A program made the position numbers and the translations under genes. From NCBI RefSeq assembly GCF_024763615.1, contig NC_077223.1, positions 83,266,627 through 83,330,626 on the forward strand: DNA of 64,000 nucleotides. The letters are read 5' to 3'. Numbering within the stretch: position 1 is the stretch's first letter; each line of letters opens with the position of its first letter. This DNA is from Phlebotomus papatasi. Its lineage: Eukaryota; Arthropoda; Insecta; Diptera; Psychodidae. Of this stretch, positions 1 through 11,300 are shown piece by piece. Below the pieces are notes generated by a model. That model was not told the origin of the DNA. It did not search any database and saw only the letters and a program-made list of their open reading frames with translations.

Positions 1-611
1 GAAGCAAGGACAAGGAAGCGGCCAAGACTATACTGACTTGCATGTTAACTAAGCCGATGATTCGAGCCAGGTACTTCTGCAGCGGACTGACGGAGAGTGA
101 AGATGAATTCAAGCACTATCTCCTCTCAATTCCTATTTATACCCATTTTACCAGTCCCATTCGGAGATACCCGGACATCCTGGTGCATAGACTTCTGGCA
201 GCAGCAATAAACTCCGGACCAGAACCAACCCTGAATCCTAATGAAGTCCACAAAATTGCAAATGTCTGCAATGTTCAGAAGTACAATGCAAAGTGTGCTG
301 GCAATGACAGCATCAATCTCTACTTCATGAAGCATCTGGAGAATGTCAAGAAGCTCAAGATGCGAGCTGCAGTCTTCAAAGTGGGACTAAGCTATATTGA
401 TACCATTCTAATTGACACAGGTCATCACGTGAAGGTTACATATGGCGGCGGCAAGGCCACATTCATTGACAATGTAACGCCCAAAACAATTGAAATTGTG
501 CACAAGAAGGACAACACGGAACGAAGCATGACCCTTAGCATTTTTTCAGAATGTGCAGTTACTGTGACTTGCAAAAAGAACCAGCTAAAAGGGAAACTCG
601 TATGGTTGTGA
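1..611 (+). CDS. Dis3l2: DIS3-like exonuclease 2 (DIS3L2), C-terminal part, 5' incomplete
   Basis: The reading frame is open from base 3 to the TGA ending at 611, giving 202 visible residues; the coding sequence starts upstream of the window, so the ATG at 42 is only an internal methionine. The family is a 3'-5' RNase II/RNB exonuclease of the cytoplasm that degrades uridylated RNAs. What shows it here: the motif YTHFTSPIRRYPD followed by LVHRLLAAA, the signature of the end of the RNB catalytic domain, preceded by KPMIRARYFCSG, which is typical of DIS3L2 rather than DIS3. After a helical linker (residues ~75-115 of the visible part) comes a beta-rich stretch ending in GKLVWL, matching the S1-like RNA-binding C-terminus. 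The visible part appears to be one exon. Its nearest neighbour, Rbp1, converges on it from 4.7 kb away. No frameshift or in-frame stop is seen. DIS3 or DIS3L1 is less likely from the motifs and the short C-terminus. Confidence 0.9.
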   Translation, partial: SKDKEAAKTILTCMLTKPMIRARYFCSGLTESEDEFKHYLLSIPIYTHFTSPIRRYPDILVHRLLAAAINSGPEPTLNPNEVHKIANVCNVQKYNAKCAGNDSINLYFMKHLENVKKLKMRAAVFKVGLSYIDTILIDTGHHVKVTYGGGKATFIDNVTPKTIEIVHKKDNTERSMTLSIFSECAVTVTCKKNQLKGKLVWL

Positions 612-687
612 ACAAAAGTCTAAATCTAAAGTCATCTTTTTTTTTTAAGTGAGAACGCATTAACACAAAAGTTTGTTTGCAGCATAA

Positions 688-693
688 AATAAA
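688..693 (+). terminator. Polyadenylation signal AATAAA of DIS3L2
   Basis: A canonical AATAAA lies 77 bases after the DIS3L2 stop codon, in an A/T-rich stretch followed by T-rich sequence. The position suits a short 3' UTR. No transcript evidence is available here. Confidence 0.55.
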
Positions 694-1282
694 AACAAAA
701 TAATTTAAGATTCAAATTTCGTGTAAAAAAAATTAATTTTATGCAAAAAAAACGGAAAAAGCTGATAAAAGTGTTTTTGTTTGTGAGAATCGTCGGGATT
801 TGATATCAGTCTTCTACAACTTTGAGCAACTGTTAACGGGGAGCAGTTACTTATTTACTTTAATGCTATTTATGCTTTACAAATGAAATATGGCTCATGG
901 TTTTGATAGTCGGTCTTCCAGCGATATTAAAAGTATCAAATGGCAAAAAAACGGTACAGCGCGCATAAGTTTCAGTTTTCTGGAAAGGTATTTTACTGAT
1001 CGAAATCAGAGAGTGTAGTAAATCAATCGATTTTTTCATCCCTCAAAATCTCTACACTCCACGCCCCGCCCCGAGTCATCAAATTCCGATTGGCTTGATA
1101 TTACGAACATAGACGCAGATAGGCTGATGCCTATCCGCCTATCAAAGTTCTACTTTTTTTGAGTTGAAGTGCACATAGCAATTGATAAAGGTCAGTGACA
1201 AAGACAGTCAGAGCCGGTGTCGCGGTGTCCCCATAAGCTCAGTGGGCTACGAGGGCAGTCCCAGAAGTCCCTGGCCTCGGAG
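694..1282. other. Intergenic DNA, no gene seen
   Basis: AT-rich sequence without a recognisable open reading frame. The only structure noticed is a small hairpin near 1115-1137 (GATAGGC / GCCTATC arms with a four-base loop). Confidence 0.5.
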
Positions 1283-1517
1283 GAAAAACAAAAAGTAGAG
1301 GAAAGTACTCTCCATTCGAACGTTCATGCCTTCGAACAATGTGAATTTCTTTTTGTTTTTCGTAATAGATTTACATTAAATTATCACGGAATTATCAACA
1401 ATTGATGATAAGCCAACTAATATCTAATAGAAATGTGTAAGTTTCTTAGGAAAACTAAAAGAAAATTCACATTATTCGAAGGCATGAACGTTCAGAGGGA
1501 CAGTACTTTTTCCTATT
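1283..1517. repeat. Imperfect inverted repeat (hairpin) at the C-terminal end of a mariner relic
   Basis: The left arm (about 1283-1352) and right arm (about 1459-1517) are reverse complements over roughly 55 bases; both contain GAACGTTCATGCC followed or preceded by TTCGAA. The right arm runs directly into mariner-like coding sequence, so this is either the mariner terminal region duplicated in inverted orientation or a separate foldback element sitting beside it. Confidence 0.6.
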
Positions 1518-2598
1518 TTGAACTTTACTTTTTTATTTCTCAACATAGTCTCCTTGTAGATCGACACACTTTTCCCAGATTCCATCTTATAAGTAGGTTC
1601 CGTCCAGGGGGTAAATTCTCTAATTTTCGTGAGTTGGTCAACAGTGACACTCACGAAAATAAATGGACCACTTTGTTCTCCGAATGATTTTTGAGTCACT
1701 GGACCATCATTCTGTCAGAAGTGTCACGAAAATATCGTGAGAAATGTCACAAAAATGGGCATGGAGAATCACACTTAAGTGGAAAATTTCTGTATTTTCT
1801 CATTTTTAGCACTTCTCACAAAGTTACAGACCCAGCAACGAATGTTCGCGGTTGGTACCACAGTACATGAATACCTGAACAACTACCAGTCACCTTATGG
1901 GAATTTAACATAGCGGGACCCTTTGTGACTACTAGTCAATGTACAGTCAGTGGCGCTAGAGCGGTGGCCACCGCTCTAAACTAGAAGAAGTTTATCATGG
2001 TGGCCACCGCGCTCCGAACAAATTAGGAGTCCGCCACCGTCGCAGCCTATTCAACCGCGAATCTTTTCGTTGCTGAGGAATTTACCCCCCAGGTCGTCAA
2101 AATAGGCATCAACTGCAAGCTCGATCTCAGCATTGTTGGAAAATATTTGTCCACCCAGCCATTTTTTCGTTTTGGAACAGGGTCCAAATCTTGAGAGTAA
2201 GAGGCGTGGAGAAAGCAGTTCGAACTTCAATTCCTTGATTTTGGCCATCGCGACAAGTGTTTTTGCTCCGATTTGAGCAAACGTGGCACCCATCTTGCAC
2301 AAAGCTTTTTCATGTTCAAATTTTCTGTCAATATGCGATGTACGGCACTTTTTGAGAGGCCTGACATATCAACAAGGTCACGCACTTTCAATCGACGATC
2401 ACCCAATATCATTTTTTGGATTTTCGTCACATTTTCCGGTGAGGACGCCTCTTTAGAGCGGCCAGTGCGTTGATTATCATTCAAGCTCTTTCGACCACGC
2501 TTACACTCTGCTACCCAAAATTTTACAGTGGAAATGGAAGGAGCGGACTTCCCTAAACTAGAATCCACAAGGGGAATTCTGTAAGGCCCTTGACACAT
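1480..2598 (-). pseudogene. Decayed mariner-family transposase with central deletion and an insertion
   Basis: Read on the minus strand, the N-terminal part (2598 to ~2227) gives a mariner helix-turn-helix region: VKFWVAECKRGRKSLND, then GRSKEA, then LSKSAVHRILTENL and MKKLCARWVPRLL. After a frame change, 2270-2060 gives KIKELKFELLSPRLL, KKWLGG, FSNNAEIELAVDAYFDDL, the C-terminal part of mariner transposases. The middle, which should hold the DD34D catalytic core, is missing. About 450 bp (roughly 1610-2065) of unrelated sequence separates this from the extreme C-terminus (about 1600-1500, residues WEKCVD-like followed by YxE). Frame changes and deletions show it is dead. It lies between the convergent ends of DIS3L2 and Rbp1. 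Confidence 0.8.
1957..1978. repeat. Perfect 22-bp GC-rich palindrome
   Basis: The half-site TAGAGCGGTGG is followed immediately by its exact reverse complement, with no spacer. A second partial copy of the core (GTGGCCACCGCGCTC) lies at about 2001-2015. Both are in the insertion that splits the mariner relic and are markedly more GC-rich than the surroundings. Confidence 0.85.
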
Positions 2599-2716
2599 TT
2601 ACGACTAAAGCCGAGAGACGTCTTAGTGGAAAATTATAGAAATGTGGTTTAACCATTATTTCGAATATAATTACGCTAAGCCGGCTCTCGCCTAATCCTC
2701 AGGTCTGTCAATGCCC
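2586..2716. mobile_element. Palindromic MITE, family shared with 16244-16377
   Basis: About 130 bp that folds back on itself: CTTGACACATTTACGACTAA at the left pairs with the GTCTGTCAATG end at the right, around a centre containing GGTTTAACCATTATTTCGAA. The reverse complement matches 16244-16377 across its whole length at roughly 85% by eye. No coding capacity. Confidence 0.75.
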
Positions 2717-3569
2717 TAAAGCCCAAAATAGACACAGGGATCGGCTTAGGAATCAGCCCGAAAAATGAGGATTGGTGTCGATACACTCACGGATCTGCCC
2801 ATAATTTGGAGGATCAGGCTGATCTTCTAAATTCATGAGGTCTAGTGAAATTACGGGGATTAGGCGACATCAGCGCCAGTGCTGAAAATAAAAAGCTTCA
2901 CTTTGGGTGTTTTTGGGTGCTTTTCGAAGTGTCAATTGGGTGAAAAAACATGGAGAGTAATGGTACGCAATATCGCAAAATCTTAAAATGCATTAAGATT
3001 GGGGTAATAGGTTGGTCAGAGTGTTTCTTTCTTTACGAAAAATCCATTGATATTGCACTTAAGAAGTTTTTCAGCTATCAAAGTGGGCACATTTAATCGA
3101 AATTTACGCAAAAAACGCTAATCCTTGATTCTAAATCTTTCGTGTATGATGGTTTGGGCTGATCTTTTACAGCTAAGTTTTTCGAGCTGAGTGTTCTCGA
3201 GGATCATCCTGTGTCTATTTTCGGCATAACGCTCTGACAATGCCATATGACACAATGAGTTCGATAGGAGAGCTTTTTCGAAAATGCGATTCTGTAGCCG
3301 TGACATTGCCATTTCAGCTCACGTAGCATTGTCAGAAGTCACAGATTTGAGATTTCTGGCAATTAAAATAACAATGAATTTTATTGAACAAATCAACCAA
3401 GACGTAACTGTATTTTCATAAAATTATCAAGTAAAGGGATTTCATAAAAAAAAATCAATGAATTGCATTTTCGAACTCATATGATATGACAAAAAAGCTC
3501 GATTGGCATTGTCAGGTTTCGAACTCACGCGAGAGAATGCCACGAAAATTAGAGAATTCCCCTATAGGT
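2717..3569. other. Intergenic DNA with unassigned repeat-like sequence
   Basis: No gene is recognisable. The first 170 bp repeats the CTAATCC/GGATTAG style of the adjacent MITE and is probably an older fragment. Near 3539-3564 the sequence CGAAAATTAGAGAATTCCCC is close to the reverse complement of 1606-1631, hinting at a pair of inverted termini around 1604-3564, but this was not resolved. Confidence 0.4.
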
Positions 3570-4010
3570 CGCGGGCTCGTGACATCCTCCTCCACTTCAG
3601 GAAGATGTTCGGATTCGATCTCAAAACGCTCCAATGCAAGATTCTGAATTTGATTCAGCCACCTTGTACCTTATCCTAGGTCTGCCTCGTGGTCGACACC
3701 TCTTTAAAATGGCTTGCATAGAGATTTTCTGGGGAATGCGTTTTTATTCATGCGCTGAACATGTCCATATCATCGTAGTTGGGATCGCTCAAGTCAAAGA
3801 AGTAGCTCCTTGACTTTTAGCTCCTCACTAACGGCTATGTTTCTCACTCGATCTCGATGAGTGATTCCCTTAACCGCTCGGAGGTACTTCATCTCGGTAG
3901 CTTGTACTCGTGATCTTAATTTTTCGGTTATTACCCAAATCTCACGATCATAAGTGATGCAAGTTTCTGCCAAGCTCCCTCTACCGTATGGAATCAAGTT
4001 TGGGCTTGTT
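3570..4010 (-). pseudogene. 3' fragment of a non-LTR retrotransposon (reverse transcriptase C-terminus)
   Basis: On the minus strand 3997-3794 translates to a stretch containing YDREIWVITEKLRSRVQATE followed by MKYLRAVKGITHRDRVRN and a KVKELLL-like end, the conserved tail of many insect non-LTR reverse transcriptase ORFs (tyrosine/W-containing block, then EMKxLRxxKGxTRRDRxRN). Downstream, 3790-3570 in shifted frames still shows RCRPRGRPRIR and VEEDVTSPRP-like remnants. Stops and frameshifts mark a dead 5'-truncated copy. The clade cannot be fixed from this fragment. Confidence 0.75.
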
Positions 4011-4019
4011 GGAAAGGTC

Positions 4020-4790
4020 TTGAAATTCTTAACAAACTCGACCCGGTTCCAATCGGTTTATGAACCGATAACACTGACTAAGAGAAATCCGAAAAAGTTA
4101 AAATAACATTCCGGAAATGTTTATTTTACCTTGCAGTATTGATCCGAAATCGGTGTAAATATTACCCTTTTTATGTTATTATGGGTTGAAGTTACCCTTT
4201 TTCATGTTAATTTTACCTTTAAAAAATGTTGATATATTTTTACACCTAAAAAGTGTTAAAATTATGAAGAAAAAAAGTTAATCGCACCCCCATTTTTTCT
4301 CAGTGAAGTAATTTTTATCAAAAAATCAATTGTAACTCCTAAGCTATTTTGGGCGATATTTCGACTTATTAATCGTATCGGGATTATTTTTTTACAATGT
4401 AATCATGTTGGAACGTCGTACATCCCGTGTTGGAGGAATCTGCTGATCGTAGATCGCCTAGAAATGCTTTCCTCGTGACGTGGATGCTTCCTCCATGTTC
4501 CCAGAGTGTTTTTGGGCAGAGGCGGTGCATTTTTATGACGTTATATCACAGTGAAAATGTTTTTTTCTAGACATTCAGATCTTTGCTATCTATCTAATCT
4601 ATCCTCCTAAGAACCATCGGTCTTGCCTATTGCGCCACTGAGATCCCCAGAGATTTTGCGTGATTTATGAATCGGTTCAAATCAGTTGAGAACTGGTAAA
4701 CCATGCGAAAGTACTTTTGAGGTATAACATTTAAGTCACGAGTTTGAGCATTTTGCGAAGCTTGGGACGCTTTGCCATTCGTTTTCACTT
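4020..4790. repeat. Dispersed repeat with GGTTCAAATCGGTT core
   Basis: Segments here recur elsewhere in the window. 4305-4375 (TTTTATCAAAAAATCAATTG, then CTCCTAAGCTATTTTGGGC) matches 34826-34870, and 4660-4790 (TTTATGAATCGGTTCAAATC onward) matches 35516-35640. Related sequence lies at 47620-48120. No coding potential; the ends of the unit were not defined. Confidence 0.65.
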
Positions 4791-5125
4791 CATAGTAATA
4801 CAAAAATCATACTTATCAGTTTTATCTTCAAGAGTAGTAGACTTTTCCACTTGAATATGTGGATCAAGTTACCTTTCTGCTTTCAAAAGACAGTCCACTA
4901 TCAGCCGAAGAAATTGAAAAATGCAATAAATACCTTCTATGGCTAAAGTTTATTCATCTCTCAAAAGTTACACTTAATCAGGGATTTTTTTTGTTTAAAC
5001 ATTATATTTCACGACATGAGAAGATTATTTGAGAAATTAAAAAGAGCACAATATTTTGACAAAGGGAATGATTCTTTACAAAAATTCTCCTGTTTGAATT
5101 TCACTCCTAAAATCTATATAAATCT
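4791..5125. other. Intergenic DNA between DIS3L2 and Rbp1 tails
   Basis: AT-rich, no open reading frame of note and no repeat recognised. Confidence 0.4.
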
Positions 5126-5131
5126 TTTATT
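5126..5131 (-). terminator. Polyadenylation signal of Rbp1 (AATAAA on the minus strand)
   Basis: TTTATT on the plus strand is AATAAA on the minus strand, about 180 bases after the Rbp1 stop codon. This would give a short 3' UTR. Confidence 0.45.
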
Positions 5132-5307
5132 GAACTCCATTCTTCTGTGTTCGCATAATAAATCAATAAAATAAAATTATTCAGCATAATCTGGACAATT
5201 TCTCATGTTATTTCTGTGGGTTTTTTTGTTTTTTTTTATAAAAAAGAAAATAATAAAGACATTGTTTTTTGTGAAAGAAAATTCATCTCAAGGTTCTTGA
5301 GACATTT

Positions 5308-8300
5308 CTAACGACGATCCCGGGAATCCGATCGACTGCGACGATCGCGAGGGGAGAGACTCCTTGAGCGTGTCCTGGAGCGACGTGGAGATCGTGATCT
5401 GTGGAAATAAATAAACCATTTCTTTCACCTCATCCACCTAGGCTTATCAACAAATAACACTTGCGAATTCCTTCGCACGCTAATATTCTCTGATATTCTA
5501 AATATGAAAAACAAAATTACTCGGAAATTGATTGACTTCCGACAAAATTGTGTCAAAAAAAAACAAAACATCTCCGACAATTGAGATTATCTTCTACAAA
5601 TATACAAAAACTTTAGAATACATATTGCATAACTCTTCATAGTACAATATTATATAAAGGAAATATGAGCAATATCGATAAAAATTAACAAATTCAAAAA
5701 CACCGATCATTTATTTTAGATTGTAAATCATCTTGTAAATGTTCAATATTTATTATAATAAAATTTATTGAGACTTTCGAGAGATATGACGTTTCATTTT
5801 GGAGTGATTACAGAAGATTAAGCGCTAATTTTGTTATCAAGTGCTTTTATGGAATAATAATTCTGAAATGTGGCAAATTCTGAGAATTCTACTAAATAAT
5901 CAGGTAAGTATCAGTTGCGTAAATAACAGCTTATCAATGAAATACTCTCAATAATATTCCAGGAAAATTAACGACTAAAGCAGAGTATTTTTCGCGGTAT
6001 GCTGCACATTTGAATTCTAGTTTTAAAAGAATGATAAACCATTAAATCAGCATTTTGTCGTAACTCATTTTTAATAATTTTTCAAGGAACAATATTTTAA
6101 ATTCAGAATTATTTTTTTTTTAAAAAATGAGCCCCTGAATGCGATAATTTTGAATCAAAATAATAAAATGGCACGATGGTCAAGTGTGCTAATCCGGGCG
6201 CTTCGCTATCTGGATCGTTTATGACTAATCCACTTAAAATAAAATTTTTATTTCCGTAATATAGTCACTACAGTAACATAATATAACTATTCAAGTTTGA
6301 GAAAAAGCAAAAATAATATTTTTATCCATTAAATAATTGAGTGTAATCGACTCATTTCAATCTTGTGCCAGCTGGGTTCTTCACTAAAAATTTTCTAGTC
6401 AGTGATATTTTCGCTAATGACAGCTGGTTGATTGAAAACATTTATTGTTTTTTCCTTGAGAAAAAAGTATTTTAAATCCAAAGGTTTAATTAAAAGTGAA
6501 TTAGCGAAAAGGCGACCCAGTTAGTGCATGCTGACATATTTCAGTATTATCATTATTTTATAAATTTTCTTTAATATTTTTGATAATTTCATTTTATATT
6601 ATGTTTCTGAATGAAACAGTGAATAATTCTACGGATTTAGAAGAAGTAAAAAAGAATTTTATCAGTCCAAAAACAAACGTTTAAGTAGCACTCTTCGGAA
6701 AACGATCCAGTTACCCCACCTTACTATATGCAATTTTTTTGAGTATACATAACAAACATAACGCCATTTTGGGTGATTCTCTTCGATCCCGAAAATGTGC
6801 ATAATCCCGGGACAGGAGCCCATGTACGTATAAGGGAAGAGCACCAGCGATCGGCAGTGTTCCTCGGATCGTCAAGTTATTGTAATATTATTGCACAAAT
6901 GAAAATGAACTTTTAAAAATTATTAGCTACTTTTTACCATGTAATTCTCACAAGAATTCAGTGCATTAGTGTAGATTTAATTTATAAAACCAATTTTCCG
7001 TGAGACACCTGATTAAATTCGTGACGATCCGAGGTATAGAGTACACAGTATCAATTACATCTATTTTTTATTAATTTATTGTAAAATTATAAAGTTTAAA
7101 CTCACAGATATAGCTAAATAGATCATTAATATACCGATTAGCATACACAAAAATACCAAATAGTATTTTGAGGCTTGTATTTTCAACTAAATATCGAGCA
7201 TGTCTCTTAACATTCCGATCCGGGGTACTTTTCCCTTATATCTCGAAATATTAAAAATGGAGTTACCACAAATACTGATTTAACTGAGGAAATGTTTCTT
7301 CGCTAAACTCAGCGACGATTAGCAGAAACCTGTACAAAGATTTGTTTTAAAAATCTTTGAAGTGATGAAACTGAGAAAATCTCACATTTATTTCCAGGAG
7401 AAAGAAGGCTTTCGAGACGTCTTAACACGTCTTCAGACAAAAATCCACTTAGGAGGAACTGTTTTTTGAGGAAATACTGTTTGTTTGTTTTTTAATATAG
7501 CTTTGGCCGATTTTGACAGATTTAAACAAATGGCTATAAAAACGTTCTCATAGATCTGAAAAGCTTTTTATTAGAGGAACTTGCGTTTTAAGCTTGAGAA
7601 TATAATCCCAAAAATATTTTTGGTCGAAAAAAGCTTTTTGAATTCCGATAAAGAATAGGGGAAATGCTTCTAATTTTGTCCAGTTTCTTATTTTGGACAC
7701 TTTGAGGATAACATTGGACACTAAAAATAAATTGATTAAAATGATGGATTTTTATTCCAATATTTGATGAATAATGAATTCTATCTAAATATTTGTTCTT
7801 TTTGGAATATTTTAACACTAAATACGTTAAAATTTGAATATGATTTGAGTTGAAATTGCTTTGTTGAAAATTCAGTGTGAGCAATTGCTTACGAGAAATA
7901 TGACAGAACTTCGTGGCTTACTTCAGTCTTATTTAGTTTTGGTGAAGTACTAACAAAGTTTGTTCGCTGTTTTTGAGTGATATTATTGAATATTCATTGA
8001 ATATTGTGTTGATTCACGTTACTGATGATTTGTACATTTGACCTGAAGTGAGATTTGCCTTGTGAATTATATTTTTCGTGTGAAAAATGGGAAATTTTTT
8101 AAGACATTCACCAGTGAGGTGATGATTCTTATTTTGGACAGGTGTTTTTCTCACGAAATTTCGTGAAGTTTTAGCTTTTGTGATGACTAGGTTGGACAAA
8201 TGCCTGGAGAAACAAAGGAGCATCATCTCTACGTAAGAGATGCAGTGAGAAATGCCTTGAAAGGCTCCCGGAAAGGGCAGAGAATGAGTGAATCCGCACG

Positions 8301-11300
8301 TACTTGGAGTACCGAGGTCAACTCACTTTAATGAATGATATGGAAAGTTTCTGGGCTTCTTGTGACATTCCACGTTTCCCTTACATGACCAGGAAGAGGA
8401 CTTGGTAAGATTGGTTCATAAAATGAAGAACAATGGGCATCCTGTTGAGGCGGATTATCTGTCCAAATTTACAGACAAGTTGTAAAAATTAATAACCAAG
8501 TTGTCCAAAATAAGAGTCAAATTCACCCCTACATATCAATTCATTTTTAAACGTATTAAAACTAATTTTAGTAAAAATGAGATGATAAATAGCTTGCCAA
8601 GTTTCTAAACAATCCTTCTGAAGAGAGAGTAACAAGAAAAGTCAAGTAGTATTGAAAATATGGCACTTCAAACTTAGGATATCGATGCTTATATGCAGAC
8701 TGTCCAAAATTATAAGCACTTCCCCTATTCTTTTATGTATTGAAAAATTTAATTTAAATCAAAGCTTTTGTCCTAGTTTGTAAGTTGAAAATTTGTTAAA
8801 GTCACCAAAAGACTTTTCCTTAGAAATTGATCAAAGATTGAACAGAAAATGCTCTTTACGAATCACAAAACTTTTTGATATCTTTTCAAAAATATCAAAT
8901 CTAACCCTATTTTGATTATTTTGAAACGTATAGATAGCTCTGTAAATTCCCTAAAAGCTCTTCTAAGACGTCATTATATAGCTGTCTTTGAAAAAAGTTA
9001 ATCAAAATCTTTCCTAAAGTTTAGAGTGAGTAGTTATCTGAAAAAGGCAACGATATCAGCAAATTTTTGCTGCACAGAAAAAAATATTTTGTAGAAATGT
9101 TCGTAAATGTTTGTGAATTCCTATGGGGGAGTTACAAAATGCTCGTGAATCGTATAACCCACAAACAAATTCGTAAAAGTTTGTACTTTTTCACAAACAT
9201 TGTTCGTAACATGATCACTTGAACAGTTTTTGTACTTTTATAGTTATTTGTTCGTAAATGTTCATAAACACACAAAAATTGTTCGTAAAATTTTATCCTT
9301 TGTTCGTAAATGTTCGTACAATGTGCGACAGGAAAGCAAACATTTACGAACAATTGACAAAATTTATCGAACATTTTTTTTGTATGTTTACGAGCATTTA
9401 CGAACAAATGTTTGTAAAAGTACAAAAAATGTTCGTCATATGACTATGTTACGAACAATATTTTTGAAAAAAGTACAAACTTTTACGAACATATTTGTGG
9501 GTTATACGATTCACGAGCATTTCGTAACTCCCCCATAAGAATTCACAAACATTTTTTCTGTGTGAGTCGCACAGCAAAAATATGCTGATTGGTCAGCAGT
9601 TCTTGAACAAAATAGTGCTAACCACTCAACACTGCTTCACGAGTGTAATTTCAAGGTTAACAGAATTCAACAGAAAATACACAATGTTCTCAGCTGAATT
9701 GAAACTGACTCATAAAGCTTAAATTAAAAAATATATAGTCATTCGAGGAGAGATGGAAAACCTTTTTTATATTCAATATTGCGGATACCTTTTGAATGCG
9801 AGACCAAGACGAATCTCACTGGTTTATCATTTGAAGACTAAATTTAAGATATCAATATTAGAAATGCCTAGATGAAAATAGTCACTTCGAAAAATAGGAT
9901 TTAAAAAAAGTTGCATTTTGAGGCACTCAAAAAAGTGAAGGTGAGATGGAACACCCCTAATTTTAGCAAAATATTTACAGTTTATTTTATTAATTTAGAA
10001 TAGGAGGGAAGTGATTTTAGACATGAATACTATTTCATTGAATTTATTGGAGCTTATTATATTTTTTCAGTACAAATGATTTATTTTGTGGAATATGTGG
10101 CTGATATACTTCGATGGCAATTTTGCTATCGAAGTCGGTATCAAGTCAGTCTTACCAGAAATTTGGGAAAAATAATATCTGAGATTTACTTGAAAAGATT
10201 TTGAAGACCATTGACCAAAATTTGCACCGGAAGTGTTGCCAAATTATTAAGTTCCATCTCTTTCAGACATCCAAAAAATTCAATTTCAATTTTCTCGTAC
10301 ACTTTTAAAGGTAGAAAGCTGTAACTTGGTGGTTTTCATTAGAATTTTGAAGGGCACAAATAGACCAAATGAGGTGGAGATCGTGCAGAGGGTGTAGGCA
10401 GGAGACGAAGTGGTCCATCTCTCCCACTGTTCCAACTCTCCTCGAATGACTATATACGATTTTTCAAAATCTTCAAATGATCCTACACATTGTAAACAAT
10501 TTGCGTCAAAATTTATTTTTGAAAGAAATTGTCTGCAGCGTTCACGGCGGGACCAAACTACGTATAAATTGTGTATATACATATGTGAAAACGTCAAAAT
10601 TCTGTCAAAAATACCACCCAATGTGTAGAGGCCTTAAAGCCTCTTTCGTAAAAACGTATCAAAACACTTTCACTTAATCTCTTCGGTTGACATTAGAGCT
10701 TGGGTTTCAAGGTTTGGCTGATGCGTCCTTCACATTCGACAATATCTGAACAACTCATTTGAGTAATTGAAAAATCAAGATAATAGACGACAAAAATAGC
10801 GCTTCAATCTTGCAAACAAAGACTCCAATTTCGTCATATTTAATATTTTTTTAAAGATAAATGTCGGAATCAAATATAGATAAGGAACATTTGATACAGA
10901 TAAAAGTATTTATAGAAAAGAAAGAAACTATAATGAAACAACAAACAAACCACTAAATGATGCCGTGGCTGATAACGATGTAGTAGTTGGTAGTAGAAGG
11001 TAGTATTATAATATAGTAGAAGAGTAGTTGATCGAGAGTGCAGGGTATTTTCTTTTTTTACAAAAACAAAAATCAAGCTGATTGAACTTTTTAACAACAC
11101 GAAATCTTCTTTTTTTTTCTTTTCACTAAATGAAACTTTTTGCACTGCCAATTTTATTTTTTTCAAAAATACTTTTCTCTTTGTATTAATTTTACGTTGG
11201 CGGAAGTATCGGAGAACGTTGAGATGAGACGAGATGAATGTCTGAATTTGGTTGGTTGGTTTGTTGGGTTGGACAGAAGACGGAAGGACACGAGGTTTTT

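Noticed and set aside
9132..9538. Overlapping open frames of 97-102 codons on both strands
   Set aside because: They arise from the palindromic MITE; similar frames recur in the other copies (17053-17349, 49807-50034).
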